A DNA stretch of 64,000 nt from QHVT01 sp036389275 (GCA_036389275.1 DASVQE010000044.1:1-64000); one strand, 5' to 3'. Counted from the stretch's first letter, positions 24,979 to 33,738 are shown. Numbers and translations: made by a program. Notes: generated by a model from the sequence alone, not told the origin.

Positions 24979-27252
24979 GTGCACATTGAATACGTCGAGA
25001 TCGCTAATTTCCGGAAGCTCCTCTCCATCAGGGTTGACCTCTCTGACGAGACAACGCTGTTCGTCGGCGCAAACAACAGCGGCAAAACCTCCGCGATGCA
25101 TGCGTTGCGTAAGTTCCTATCACCCCGCAGCCGCACATTCGTAACCACGGACGTCACCCTATGTCACTGGCGACCCATCAATCAGATCGGGGAAGCCTGG
25201 TTGAGCGCGCGGGCCGCGGGAACTGCCGCTGACCTCGCGCCCGCTAGCTGGGCACCGCTGCTGCCAACCCTGGACCTGTGGCTCCACGTGGAGCCAGATG
25301 AGCTCCATCATGTTCATCGCCTCATCCCAACGCTTGATTGGGAAGGTGGTCTCCTCGGCGTTCGTCTGCAGCTTCAGCCGAAGGACGTCGAATGGCTCTA
25401 CAGGGACTTCCTCGAGGCAACCGACGCTGCCGAGGCGACCAAAAAGGCGGCAACGAGACCAGACGGCGACGGGACGGATTCAGCGAAGCTGACGGTTTGG
25501 CCTACGAACCTGATCGACTTCATGAACCGTCGGATCGAGCAACATTTTGCCCTCGGAGCATATGTTCTCGATCCTGAAAAGGTCGTTGACGCCGTGGATT
25601 CCCACGCTTCGCCGCAGGCCCTTGCGCCCGATGCGCTTCCGCTTGAGGGCGACGCTCTGGCAGGCCTCATCCGGGTGGACGAGATCCTCGCGCAACGCGC
25701 TTTCGGCGAGACCGAACGAACGGGTGACGACGATACGCGCTTGGGAGGCAGTCTACTCTCGAACCAACTGCGCGATTACTACAAGAAACATCTCGATCCA
25801 AGTGAGAGACCTGAACCAGCCGACGTGGAAGCGCTCATGGCCATTCAGGCCGCCGAAAGCGCGTTCAACGAGCGTTTGAGCGAGAGCTTCGCCAGCGCCT
25901 TCTTTGAAGTGCAAGGAATGGGATATCCGGGTGTTACCGACCCTCGGCCGCGGGTGAGCACCAGACTCAAGGCGACGGACGGGTTGAGCCATGCTGCAGC
26001 CGTCTCGTACGACGTCGATTACGTCGCAGAAGACGGTGGTTCCACGCCGGTGTTGCAGCTACCCGAAAACAGCAACGGCCTCGGGTACCAGAATCTCATT
26101 TCCATGATCTTTCGGCTGATGGCGTTTCGCGATGCATGGATGCGGGTCGGGAAGGCTGGCAAGGCTGCCGCCTCGCTCATCGAGCCCCTCCATCTGGTGC
26201 TCGTCGAAGAACCGGAGGCGCACCTCCATGCGCAGGTACAACAGGTGTTCATCAACACCGCGTATCGTGTGTTGCGAAACAACGCGGACCTCCGAAGCCC
26301 TACCAAGCTGCGGACGCAGTTGATCGTCAGCACGCATTCGAGTCACGTCGCACACGAGATCTCGTTCTCGTGCCTGCGGTACTTCCGGCGCGTGCCAGCC
26401 AGCTTGCCGGCGAGGGTGCCGGTGTCTGTCGTGGTGAACATGTCCGAGGTGTTCGGTACGGAAAACGAGACCGAGCGCTTCGTCACCCGGTATCTTCGTG
26501 CTCGGCATGCCGATCTCTTTTTCGCCGACGCGGCGATCCTCGTAGAGGGGCCGGCCGAACGCATCCTCCTCCCGAATCTCATTCGGCACCACCACAAGTT
26601 TCTCTCGCAGTGTTACCTCACCATTCTCGAGATCGGCGGAAGTCATGCACACAGGCTCCGGAGCCTCATTGACCATCTCGGTCTGTTGACGCTGATCGTC
26701 ACCGACATCGACACCCTCGGCCCCGATGGGAAAACAGCGCAGCCGCAGCGTGGCGCGAATCAAGTGACGAACAATGCCACGCTCAAGACGTGGGTCCCGG
26801 AGGAAAGCGCTGCTGACGTGCTGTTTGACGCTGAACCTGAACGCAAAGTGAGATCGGATCGGCCCGTCTTCGCCGTGCGGGTTGCATATCAGTATCCGCT
26901 GCAAGTGCGTCGCGACAACGACTCGGCAGAAGAGACTGCCTACCCGTACACGTTCGAAGATGCGCTCGCCCTTGAGAACCTAGGCTTCTTTTCGACTCTT
27001 GCAGGTGATGGACTCGTACGCAAGTTCAGGGAGGCGATCCAGTCGCAGACGAGTCTCTCGGATGTCGGAGCACGAATGTTTCAGGCGCTGCAGACCGGAA
27101 AGAAAGCAGAGTTCGCGCTCGACGTCCTCATGGCAGCGGCGTTCCCGACGTTGGTCGTCCCGAGGTACATCAAAGAGGGCTTGGAGTGGCTCGAGACACA
27201 GTTAAAAAAGAAGCTGCCCGAGATCCTGCGGGTTGGAAAGGAAGCCCCGTGA
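24979..27252 (+). CDS. OLD-family ATPase/TOPRIM nuclease (Gabija GajA-like)
   Basis: About 757 residues from GTG 24979, chosen because HIEYVEIANFRKLLS is the usual N-terminus of the family; ATG 24841 or 24721 would add unsupported residues. Walker A GANNSGKT (30-37), an ABC-type coiled insertion, and Walker B LVLVEEPEAHLH (about 404-415) build the ATPase. The C-terminal TOPRIM nuclease has the Glu in ILVEGPAERILLPNL (near 523) and the DxD in LIVTDIDT. IVSTHSSHVAHE is the D/H-loop region. It is longer than typical GajA (about 580). The next gene, a UvrD helicase, overlaps by 4 nt (GTGA), the arrangement of class 2 OLD/Gabija defence systems, which cleave phage DNA when nucleotide pools fall. 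Confidence 0.85.
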   Translation: MHIEYVEIANFRKLLSIRVDLSDETTLFVGANNSGKTSAMHALRKFLSPRSRTFVTTDVTLCHWRPINQIGEAWLSARAAGTAADLAPASWAPLLPTLDLWLHVEPDELHHVHRLIPTLDWEGGLLGVRLQLQPKDVEWLYRDFLEATDAAEATKKAATRPDGDGTDSAKLTVWPTNLIDFMNRRIEQHFALGAYVLDPEKVVDAVDSHASPQALAPDALPLEGDALAGLIRVDEILAQRAFGETERTGDDDTRLGGSLLSNQLRDYYKKHLDPSERPEPADVEALMAIQAAESAFNERLSESFASAFFEVQGMGYPGVTDPRPRVSTRLKATDGLSHAAAVSYDVDYVAEDGGSTPVLQLPENSNGLGYQNLISMIFRLMAFRDAWMRVGKAGKAAASLIEPLHLVLVEEPEAHLHAQVQQVFINTAYRVLRNNADLRSPTKLRTQLIVSTHSSHVAHEISFSCLRYFRRVPASLPARVPVSVVVNMSEVFGTENETERFVTRYLRARHADLFFADAAILVEGPAERILLPNLIRHHHKFLSQCYLTILEIGGSHAHRLRSLIDHLGLLTLIVTDIDTLGPDGKTAQPQRGANQVTNNATLKTWVPEESAADVLFDAEPERKVRSDRPVFAVRVAYQYPLQVRRDNDSAEETAYPYTFEDALALENLGFFSTLAGDGLVRKFREAIQSQTSLSDVGARMFQALQTGKKAEFALDVLMAAAFPTLVVPRYIKEGLEWLETQLKKKLPEILRVGKEAP

Positions 27253-29129
27253 CGGATACGGCCGCCGACACCTTCGATCTGGCCGCAGATGAGACGATTC
27301 AGGAATGCATCGATCTCAAGACGCCTACGAGCTTCTTTCTCTATGCTGGAGCGGGCTCGGGCAAGACACGCTCGCTCGTGCGGGCGATAGAAGCTTTCAT
27401 CGAGAAGAGTGGTCACCAACTGACTCTGACCGGGCAGCGCATGGGAGTGATCACATACACCAATGCCGCCTCGGACGAGATCAGGCAGCGACTCCGGTTC
27501 GACCCACGCGTCGAGGTCAGCACGATCCACGCGTTCGCGTGGTCACTGATCGGCGGGTACGACAGTGACATTCGGAAATGTGTTGGAGCGAATTTGCTCA
27601 GCGACATCGCCGAGCTTGAAGATCAGCAACGTCGTGGCAGGCGAAATACAAAAGCATGGGACGATCGCGAGCGTTCAATGGAAACGAAGCGTCGGCGGCT
27701 CGCCAGCTTGGAGCAGATACGCCGCTTCGTCTACAGCCCCACGGGCGATAACCGAACGCGCGACGCCCTCAATCATGCGGAAGTTATCGCAATGACGGCG
27801 GACTTCCTGAACACGAAAGCCGGTCTGCGCCGCCTGCTGATTTCGCGATTCCCTGTACTTCTGATCGACGAGAGCCAGGACACGGCCCGCCGGCTCATGG
27901 ATGCCTTCCTAAACGTGCAGGCGCAGCATGCAAAGTCGTTCTGTCTCGGATTGTTCGGCGATACGATGCAGCGGATCTATGCCGAGGGGAAGGAAGACCT
28001 GGCGGCAGCCATACCTGAATCCTGGGTTCGTCCGCGCAAGGTCATGAATCATCGCTGTCCGGCACGAGTGATTCGGTTGATTAACAAAGTTCGCTCGGAG
28101 GTCGATGAGGAACAACAGCGCGGCCGATCCGACAAGCCAGAAGGTCATGTACGTCTGTTCGTGTTGCCTGCGGATACGGCCGACAGGTTCGCTGCGGAAG
28201 CGAGGATTCGCGATCGCATGGCGGCGATCACCGGCGATCAATCGTGGACGGCCGGAAATGATGCAGTGAAAACGCTGACCCTCGAACATCACATGGCCGC
28301 CGCGCGATTCGGGTTCAAAGAGTTCTTTGACGCGCTGTACGCGGTGGATCGACTGCGCACCGGCCTCCTGGAAGGGACACTGCCTGGGGTAGCTTTCTTC
28401 ACCCGAGACATCCTGCCCTTGATCAATGCGCTGCGGGCGGGTGACAAATACCGTGCCGCAGCTATCGTCCGAAAGGCGTCGCCCCTGTTCGACCGGGTTC
28501 GACTCGAGGCCGCCGGCGCAGATCAGGGGCTGCTCGTTCGAAGGGCCAACGATGCGACGAAGTCAGTCCATGCTCTCTTTACCGCCGAAGAGAGTCCGTC
28601 GGCGCTGTCGGTGCTCAGGAATGTGGCCCAGATGGGTCTCTTTGCGATTCCCGAGTCGCTTTCGCCTTTCGTGGCGCCGAGTGATGAGGAGGCAGACGAG
28701 TCCGACATTGATGAAGACGCCAGAAGCGAGATCGTCGCATGGCGGCGCGCGCTCGAAACGCCCTTCGATCAGATCGAGAAGTACGATCAGTACGTCCGGC
28801 ATGAATCTCCGTTCGATACGCATCAAGGCGTCAAAGGGCGGGAGTTTCAGCGCGTGATGGTGATCATCAGCGACGAAGAAGCGCGCGGTTTCATGTTCAA
28901 CTATTCCAAACTCTTCGGAACCACGGGGGCTACGAAAGCCGATGCGGAGAGGGAGGCATCCGGTCGCGACACGTCATCGGATCGAACGCGGCGTTTGTTC
29001 TACGTTACGTGCAGCCGTGCGGAGGATAGCCTCGCAGTCGTCTATTACTCCGCGACGCCTGAGCGTGTCAGGGATGCGGCCATCCAGCGAGGGTGGTTCG
29101 ACATGACGGAGATAGAGGTGACCGCTTGA
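27249..29129 (+). CDS. UvrD/Rep-like superfamily 1 helicase (Gabija GajB-like)
   Basis: 626 residues with a GTG start overlapping the nuclease stop. SF1A motifs in order: Q-motif region; Walker A AGAGSGKT (about 33-40); Ia TYTNAASDEIRQRL; Ic TIHAFAW; II LLIDESQDT (about 202-210); III LFGDTMQRIY; IV RCPARVI; V THQGVKGREF; VI RRLFYVTCSRA. This is a complete helicase, slightly longer than GajB (about 490). With the OLD-type partner it forms a Gabija-like pair; the alternative is an OLD/helicase repair pair of another defence subtype. Confidence 0.86.
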   Translation: MTDTAADTFDLAADETIQECIDLKTPTSFFLYAGAGSGKTRSLVRAIEAFIEKSGHQLTLTGQRMGVITYTNAASDEIRQRLRFDPRVEVSTIHAFAWSLIGGYDSDIRKCVGANLLSDIAELEDQQRRGRRNTKAWDDRERSMETKRRRLASLEQIRRFVYSPTGDNRTRDALNHAEVIAMTADFLNTKAGLRRLLISRFPVLLIDESQDTARRLMDAFLNVQAQHAKSFCLGLFGDTMQRIYAEGKEDLAAAIPESWVRPRKVMNHRCPARVIRLINKVRSEVDEEQQRGRSDKPEGHVRLFVLPADTADRFAAEARIRDRMAAITGDQSWTAGNDAVKTLTLEHHMAAARFGFKEFFDALYAVDRLRTGLLEGTLPGVAFFTRDILPLINALRAGDKYRAAAIVRKASPLFDRVRLEAAGADQGLLVRRANDATKSVHALFTAEESPSALSVLRNVAQMGLFAIPESLSPFVAPSDEEADESDIDEDARSEIVAWRRALETPFDQIEKYDQYVRHESPFDTHQGVKGREFQRVMVIISDEEARGFMFNYSKLFGTTGATKADAEREASGRDTSSDRTRRLFYVTCSRAEDSLAVVYYSATPERVRDAAIQRGWFDMTEIEVTA

Positions 29130-29224
29130 AGCGGATTGGATCGCATGCCTCACGGCGACCGTCGTGCCACGCCGGACGCTCCCGCGAGTGGTGTGGATGA
29201 CCTGCCGTAGAATGACCGCATGAT

Positions 29225-29244
29225 CTCCCCGAGTTCTCGGGGAG
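29225..29244 (+). promoter_or_regulatory. Perfect hairpin over the ribosome-binding site of the AAA ATPase gene
   Basis: CTCCCCGAG, TT, CTCGGGGAG: nine paired bases and a two-base spacer. The right arm contains the GGGGAG/GAGAGG Shine-Dalgarno sequence for the ATG at 29254. As DNA it is a 20-bp palindrome suitable for a dimeric repressor. As RNA the two-base loop is too tight, so a pair or two would open. A possible -10 box, TAGAAT, is at 29208-29213. Confidence 0.6.
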
Positions 29245-29253
29245 AGGTCTGCC

Positions 29254-30237
29254 ATGGCGACGGGAAGTCAACTCAAAGCCCTGCTCAAGAGCCTCGAACA
29301 AGGGGACGAGGAGAGGCTGTACTCGATCGGTCTCCAGATGGCCGCGCACGAGGCCCGCCTCGGCCATGGAAAACTGGCCCTCGAGATGCGCGAACTGCTC
29401 GACGCGATTCGCGCCCGGCACCGCACCGCGTCCGAACGGCAGCCGATTCCGCTGGTTCAGCCGAAAGGCGAGCTGGCAGGAATCCTTTCCGTCTCTTATC
29501 CTGAGGTGCGGCTCGAGGACATGATTCTCGCCAGTGATACCGAAGCGCGGCTGCGGCGGGTCATTCTCGAACAGCGACAGCAGACGAAGCTCCGCGACCA
29601 CGGCCTGCATCCTCGCGCGAAGTTGCTGCTGACCGGCCCTCCTGGATCGGGGAAGACCCTCACCGCCAAGGCGCTCGCGGGAGAGCTTCGCTTTCCGCTT
29701 TTTGCGATCCGGCTCGATGGTCTCATCACCAGATTTATGGGAGAGACGGCAGCCAAGCTCCGTCTCGTCTTCGATGCCATGAAGCGGATGCGCGGCGTCT
29801 ACCTCTTCGATGAATTCGATGCCATCGGTGGACAGCGCAACGCATCGAACGACGTCGGCGAGGTCCGCCGAATTCTTAACTCGTTTCTGATGATGCTCGA
29901 GGAAACGGACCCGGGCTCGCTCGTCGTGGCCGCCACGAATCACCCTGAGTTGCTGGATCCCGCTCTCTTTCGCCGGTTCGACGACGTCCTGCAGTATGCG
30001 TTACCCAACGCAGAGCTGATTCTTCGTACCGTCCGGTCGCGCTTCAGTTCTCTTGCCAGCAATCATGTGGACTGGCATCGCATCGCGTCGGAAGCTGCCG
30101 GACTAAGCTACGCGGACATCTCCAGAGCGTGCGAGGATGCTGCAAAAGAAGCCGTGCTCACCGGCACAGATGAAGTGACGACGTCAATGCTGCTTCGTTC
30201 CATCGCGGAGCGGAAAGCGATGCCGAGACGGTCATAA
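29254..30237 (+). CDS. AAA+ ATPase (IetA-like), partner of subtilisin protease
   Basis: 327 residues. An N-terminal helical region (1-90) precedes an AAA+ core: Walker A GPPGSGKT (about 128-135), Walker B VYLFDEFDAIG (about 181-191), sensor I VVAATNHPELLDP, and arginine-finger region LFRRFDDVL. The core resembles FtsH/spastin-type AAA proteins without a fused protease. The subtilisin-like gene follows by 18 nt. An AAA ATPase followed by an S8 protease is the IetAS arrangement, reported as an anti-phage system and earlier as a plasmid-stability locus. Confidence 0.85.
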   Translation: MATGSQLKALLKSLEQGDEERLYSIGLQMAAHEARLGHGKLALEMRELLDAIRARHRTASERQPIPLVQPKGELAGILSVSYPEVRLEDMILASDTEARLRRVILEQRQQTKLRDHGLHPRAKLLLTGPPGSGKTLTAKALAGELRFPLFAIRLDGLITRFMGETAAKLRLVFDAMKRMRGVYLFDEFDAIGGQRNASNDVGEVRRILNSFLMMLEETDPGSLVVAATNHPELLDPALFRRFDDVLQYALPNAELILRTVRSRFSSLASNHVDWHRIASEAAGLSYADISRACEDAAKEAVLTGTDEVTTSMLLRSIAERKAMPRRS

Positions 30238-30255
30238 CACGGTACGAGGTCCGGA

Positions 30256-32712
30256 TTGGCGCTTCAGCGACTGCCCCACATTGTCCTCACCGCCTCTCCC
30301 GACCAGGAACGGTTTCAGCGCCGGGGCGGCGGCCCTGAAGAGAAACCCCTTCCGCAACGCGACCGCCAGGCACACGCTCAGCGCCTCCTGCGCGATCTGA
30401 CGCGGTTGCAGGCAGAAGCGGTTCAGCGCTCGGCGGAGGTTCCGTTGGCGAGCGTCGTAGGCGCCAAGTCGGGGCTGCACGTGCAGTTCGAGCTGGAAGC
30501 CGGCTTCGCGGACGCCCTGCAATCGCTCGAAGATCGCCGCAAGAAAATAGAGTTGGTGGCGACCCACGCCAGCGGGGACAAGCTCTTCGCGACGGTGTAC
30601 GTGCCGAGAGGGCAACTCTCGACGTTCGAGCAGAAGGTCCGGAAATATGCCGACGTCGATACCAAGGCCGGCAGGCCGAGGCACCAGCGCCTCGTCGCGC
30701 CGCTCTCCGCGATCCGGCTTGCGGCGCTTCGCGACTTCTGGACGGACGCCGAGACGGAGTTTCCGCCACCGACTGCGGTCATCCGCTGGGAGATCTGGAT
30801 CCGTGACGAACCGGAGGCGGTCGCGCAGTTCGAGCGGAACCTCGTTGTGGCTGGCGCGGACCTGTCGCCATCCCACCTCGCCTTTCCCGAGCGGCGGGTA
30901 TACCTCGCGCGAGGGACGGCCGAGCAGATCGCGGCCTCGATCGAAGTCATCGACGCGATCGCGGAGCTCCGGCGCGCCAAGGAGTCGCGCGAGTTCTTCG
31001 TACAGCTCCGCGGGCCGGAGGCACGGGAGTGGGCTGAAGAACTCTTGGGCCGAGTCGATCTGCACGAGAAACCGTCATCTATTTGTCTATTGGACAGCGG
31101 CCTGAATGCGGGGCATCCACTGCTCGAACCGTTTTCCGCCGGTGAGCACCGGCTGGCGGCGCGACCCGAGTGGGGCGCCAACGATCACATCGGGCATGGT
31201 ACCCAGATGGCCGGCCTTGCGCTGTTCGGCGACCTTGCGCCGGCCGTTACGGGCGATGCGCCGGTGGAGGTGCACTCGATCGTCGAGTCGGTGAAAATCC
31301 TTCCTCCGCCTCCGGAGCAGACACCGGAGGAGTTGCACGGCGTGATCATGCGCGACGCCGTTCATCAGATCGAGATCGCCGCTCACGACCGTGTGCGCGT
31401 CTTCGGAATGACCGTCACAACGCGAGACTCGCGGGATCGCGGGCAGCCTTCGGCATGGTCCGCCGAGGTCGATCAGCTCGCCGCAGGCACCAAGGGCGGG
31501 AATCCGCGGCTCATCATCGTTTCGGCAGGAAACAGTTCGACCGACGGCAGAGGCACTCACCCCGACCATCTTGCTACGGAACACGTACACGATCCGGGTC
31601 AGGCGTGGAATGCGGTGACCGTGGGCGCGTGTACGGCCCTGACCAGCATCACGGAGCCCGAGCTCGCCGGCTGGCGTCCGGTTGCCGAGGCGGGAGACCT
31701 CAGTCCCGCCACGACGACGTCGGTCCCGTGGCAACCCGCTTGGCCATTGAAACCGGAGATCGTGTGCGAAGGCGGCAACTGCGTCACCGACGGTTCAACG
31801 ACCGACATGTGCGATTCCCTCTCCCTGCTCACGACCTCCCATCAGCCTGTGGCGAAGCTCTTCACGACGGCCGGGGAGACGAGCGCCGCCTGCGCGCTTG
31901 CCGGACGAATCGCCGGAGCGGTTCGCGCGCGTTATCCGCTTCTCTGGCCCGAGACGGTGCGGGGTCTGATGGTCCAGTCCGCAGAATGGTCGGAGACGAT
32001 GCTCCGCCGTTACGGCCGCGGCTCTCGCAGGTATGACGTGGAGCATTTGCTGCGCTCCTGCGGCTACGGCGAGCCCTCGCTTGCGCGTGCGCTGTGGAGC
32101 GCGTCGGACGCGCTGACGCTCATCGCCGAGGCCGAAATTCAGCCCTTCCGGTACGAGACGAGAAGCGACGCAAAACTGAACGAAATGCACGTACACGAAA
32201 TCCCGTGGCCGGTGGACGCCCTGCGGGACCTCGGCGGCACCGAGATCGAGCTCCGGGTCACGTTGTCGTATTTCATCGAGCCCAATCCGGCACGTCGCGG
32301 ATGGATTCGCCGACATCGCTACGCGTCGCACGGTCTGCGGTTCGACGTGCAGACGCCGACCGAATCGCTCGACGAATTTCGAGGTCGCATCAACCGGCTC
32401 GTGCGCGAAGAAGACGAAGAAATCGCGCTGACGGAAAGCGACAGCGCGGACTGGGTGCTTGGTCCGGCGTTGCGGAGCAAAGGGTCGCTGCACAGCGACA
32501 TCTGGCGCGGCACGGGCGCCGCTCTCGCCGCGCGGAAGCACATCGCGGTGTATCCGGTCGGTGGGTGGTGGAAAGAGAGGCCGCAACTCGACCGCGCCGA
32601 TCGCAAGGTTCGCTACTCGCTGCTCGTCTCCGTCAAGACACCCCAGACGGAGATCGATCTGTACACGCCGATCGCGAACTCGGTCGGCATCGCCGTGGAG
32701 GTCGAGACGTAA
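30256..32712 (+). CDS. S8 subtilisin-like serine protease (IetS-like)
   Basis: 818 residues from a TTG start preceded by GAGGT. There is no signal peptide, so the protease is cytosolic, unlike most subtilases. The triad is visible: Asp in ICLLDSGLN (near 280), His in HIGHGTQMAGLAL (near 314), Ser in GETSAACALAGRIAGAV (near 543). The oxyanion Asn is in VSAGNSSTDG. About 270 N-terminal and 200 C-terminal residues of unknown fold flank the protease domain; they may recognise the trigger or target. Coupled to the upstream AAA ATPase, as in IetAS. Confidence 0.85.
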   Translation: MALQRLPHIVLTASPDQERFQRRGGGPEEKPLPQRDRQAHAQRLLRDLTRLQAEAVQRSAEVPLASVVGAKSGLHVQFELEAGFADALQSLEDRRKKIELVATHASGDKLFATVYVPRGQLSTFEQKVRKYADVDTKAGRPRHQRLVAPLSAIRLAALRDFWTDAETEFPPPTAVIRWEIWIRDEPEAVAQFERNLVVAGADLSPSHLAFPERRVYLARGTAEQIAASIEVIDAIAELRRAKESREFFVQLRGPEAREWAEELLGRVDLHEKPSSICLLDSGLNAGHPLLEPFSAGEHRLAARPEWGANDHIGHGTQMAGLALFGDLAPAVTGDAPVEVHSIVESVKILPPPPEQTPEELHGVIMRDAVHQIEIAAHDRVRVFGMTVTTRDSRDRGQPSAWSAEVDQLAAGTKGGNPRLIIVSAGNSSTDGRGTHPDHLATEHVHDPGQAWNAVTVGACTALTSITEPELAGWRPVAEAGDLSPATTTSVPWQPAWPLKPEIVCEGGNCVTDGSTTDMCDSLSLLTTSHQPVAKLFTTAGETSAACALAGRIAGAVRARYPLLWPETVRGLMVQSAEWSETMLRRYGRGSRRYDVEHLLRSCGYGEPSLARALWSASDALTLIAEAEIQPFRYETRSDAKLNEMHVHEIPWPVDALRDLGGTEIELRVTLSYFIEPNPARRGWIRRHRYASHGLRFDVQTPTESLDEFRGRINRLVREEDEEIALTESDSADWVLGPALRSKGSLHSDIWRGTGAALAARKHIAVYPVGGWWKERPQLDRADRKVRYSLLVSVKTPQTEIDLYTPIANSVGIAVEVET

Positions 32713-32714
32713 AC

Positions 32715-32747
32715 GCCGCGCTTAGCCAAGCGGCTCAAGAGCGCGGC
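32715..32747 (+). other. Nested hairpin resembling the 5' half of a tRNA (Cys-like) after the protease gene
   Basis: Outer arms GCCGCGCT/AGCGCGGC pair over eight bases; the interior contains AGCC-AAGC-GGCT. TAGCCAAGCGGCT plus a following GCGGCCT is reminiscent of a tRNA-Cys D arm and anticodon stem, but no 3' half follows. No U-tract is present, so it is a poor terminator. Either a tRNA fragment or a transcript-end hairpin. Confidence 0.35.
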
Positions 32748-33035
32748 CTCGGCGCGACGCAGCTACGCGTCTTTGTTCGGTCGGAGTGCTGATGGTTCCC
32801 GAATGACCGAGTAATCGGCGATTCCTCGCCGAGCACGGGTTGGTTCGCTCGCAGTGCGAAGCAGTCCTGTCTTCCCGAACGGCGTTGTATGCCCACTCCC
32901 GTCCCCCGACCGACTACACTGGGTAACGGCTCGCCTTCGCGTTCTGGAGTCACCGACAGAAACTCGCTCCTCGATCTTTGATGACCACTGATGGATGGCC
33001 TTCTGTAGGACGGCGTTCCATCGCAGGTATCTAAC

Positions 33036-33051
33036 AAGTTTCTATTTTTCC
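33036..33051 (+). repeat. Island-internal 16-bp direct repeat, right copy
   Basis: AAGTTTCTATTTTTCC, identical and in the same orientation as 24560-24575. It lies 95 bp inside the right attachment repeat. Confidence 0.65.
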
Positions 33052-33146
33052 GCAGCGGTTGCTCTCCGGACGACGCCGGATGGCTCCAGATCGGTTGTAA
33101 ATCATTGATCTGGTGCCGTCTCCCGCAGTCCGGACCGGAAAATCAC

Positions 33147-33194
33147 GATTGTTAATCCGGTGGTCGCAGGTTCGAGCCCTGCCGCCACAGCCAA
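33147..33194 (+). repeat. Right attachment repeat (attR)
   Basis: 48-bp exact copy of the tRNA-Asn 3' half (24440-24487) without the 5' half, as left by site-specific integration into a tRNA gene. Confidence 0.92.
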
Positions 33195-33279
33195 TTTCGC
33201 GCTGCTCTCCTCGGCGTGCCTAACGTCATGAAGGCGCGCGATTCCAGTTGCCGCTGAAATCGCACGCGCGCCGAGGCGC

Positions 33280-33687
33280 TCACCAGACGGGTTGCCATGG
33301 CGTCGCGAACGGCTCGTGCGTCGACCACACTGCGGTGTGACGGACCTCGGGACGCGCCTTCTCCGTCAGGTGGTAGAGGTAGATCTCGTAGCCGTGATGC
33401 TCGATCGTCATCCAGTGGAGCAGATGATCGGGCGAGTAGAGCTCCGAGCTGCCAAACGAGTTCTGCCGGATGCGGAACTGACCGAACTCCCGGCGGGCGA
33501 GCGTCTGCATGTCGGCGAGCGCACGCGCGTCCATGTCCGAGATCACAGGATCCGTGTGTGTGATCGTCGGCGGCGTGAGGTGATCCATCACTTCCGTGCG
33601 CTGCCGGGTCGTGCCGAGCGCGAACGCGGCGGCGAGGAGCGTGAGGACCGTGGTGATGCCGAGGAAGATTCGAGATTTGCGGGTCAT
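33280..33687 (-). CDS. Hypothetical protein with N-terminal membrane anchor
   Basis: 135 residues from ATG 33687, which has AAGGAG about 7 nt upstream; a longer frame begins at 33747. One hydrophobic segment (IFLGITTVLTLLAAAFAL) acts as signal or anchor. The rest is polar with many His and Trp (HLLHWMTIEHHGYEIYLYHL) and no recognised domain. It is the first chromosomal gene right of the island. Confidence 0.65.
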   Translation of the reverse strand: MTRKSRIFLGITTVLTLLAAAFALGTTRQRTEVMDHLTPPTITHTDPVISDMDARALADMQTLARREFGQFRIRQNSFGSSELYSPDHLLHWMTIEHHGYEIYLYHLTEKARPEVRHTAVWSTHEPFATPWQPVW

Positions 33688-33711
33688 TGAACTTCTCCTT
33701 TCAAAAGTCCA

Positions 33712-33738
33712 ATGCCGGGCGAAGCGCGTGATTTTGCC
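33712..33738 (-). promoter_or_regulatory. Shared promoter-like element (GGCAA, 16 nt, CGGCA) of the 33280-33687 gene
   Basis: On the minus strand GGCAA is followed after exactly 16 nt by CGGCAT, ending 24 nt before the ATG at 33687. The same element with 15-16 nt spacing is found at 33805, 34643, 35962 and before tRNA-His. Confidence 0.5.

Larger units (their letters stand above)
24440..33194. mobile_element. tRNA-Asn-anchored genomic island carrying two defence modules
   Basis: The segment is bounded by an exact 48-bp direct repeat that starts in the anticodon stem of tRNA-Asn and ends just past its CCA. GC content is visibly lower than outside, and codon use is less biased in the first two genes. 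The cargo is two gene pairs (OLD nuclease + UvrD helicase; AAA ATPase + S8 protease). No integrase, transposase, plasmid or phage structural gene is seen, so the element is either mobilised in trans or has lost its integrase. Confidence 0.85.
32713..33279. other. Gene-free right arm of the island and adjoining chromosome
   Basis: No convincing gene. It holds a nested hairpin with tRNA-like sequence (32715-32747), the right copy of the 16-bp repeat (33036-33051) and the right attachment repeat (33147-33194). About 85 bp of chromosomal DNA follow before the stop of the minus-strand gene at 33280. No recombinase remnant is recognisable in six frames. Confidence 0.6.
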
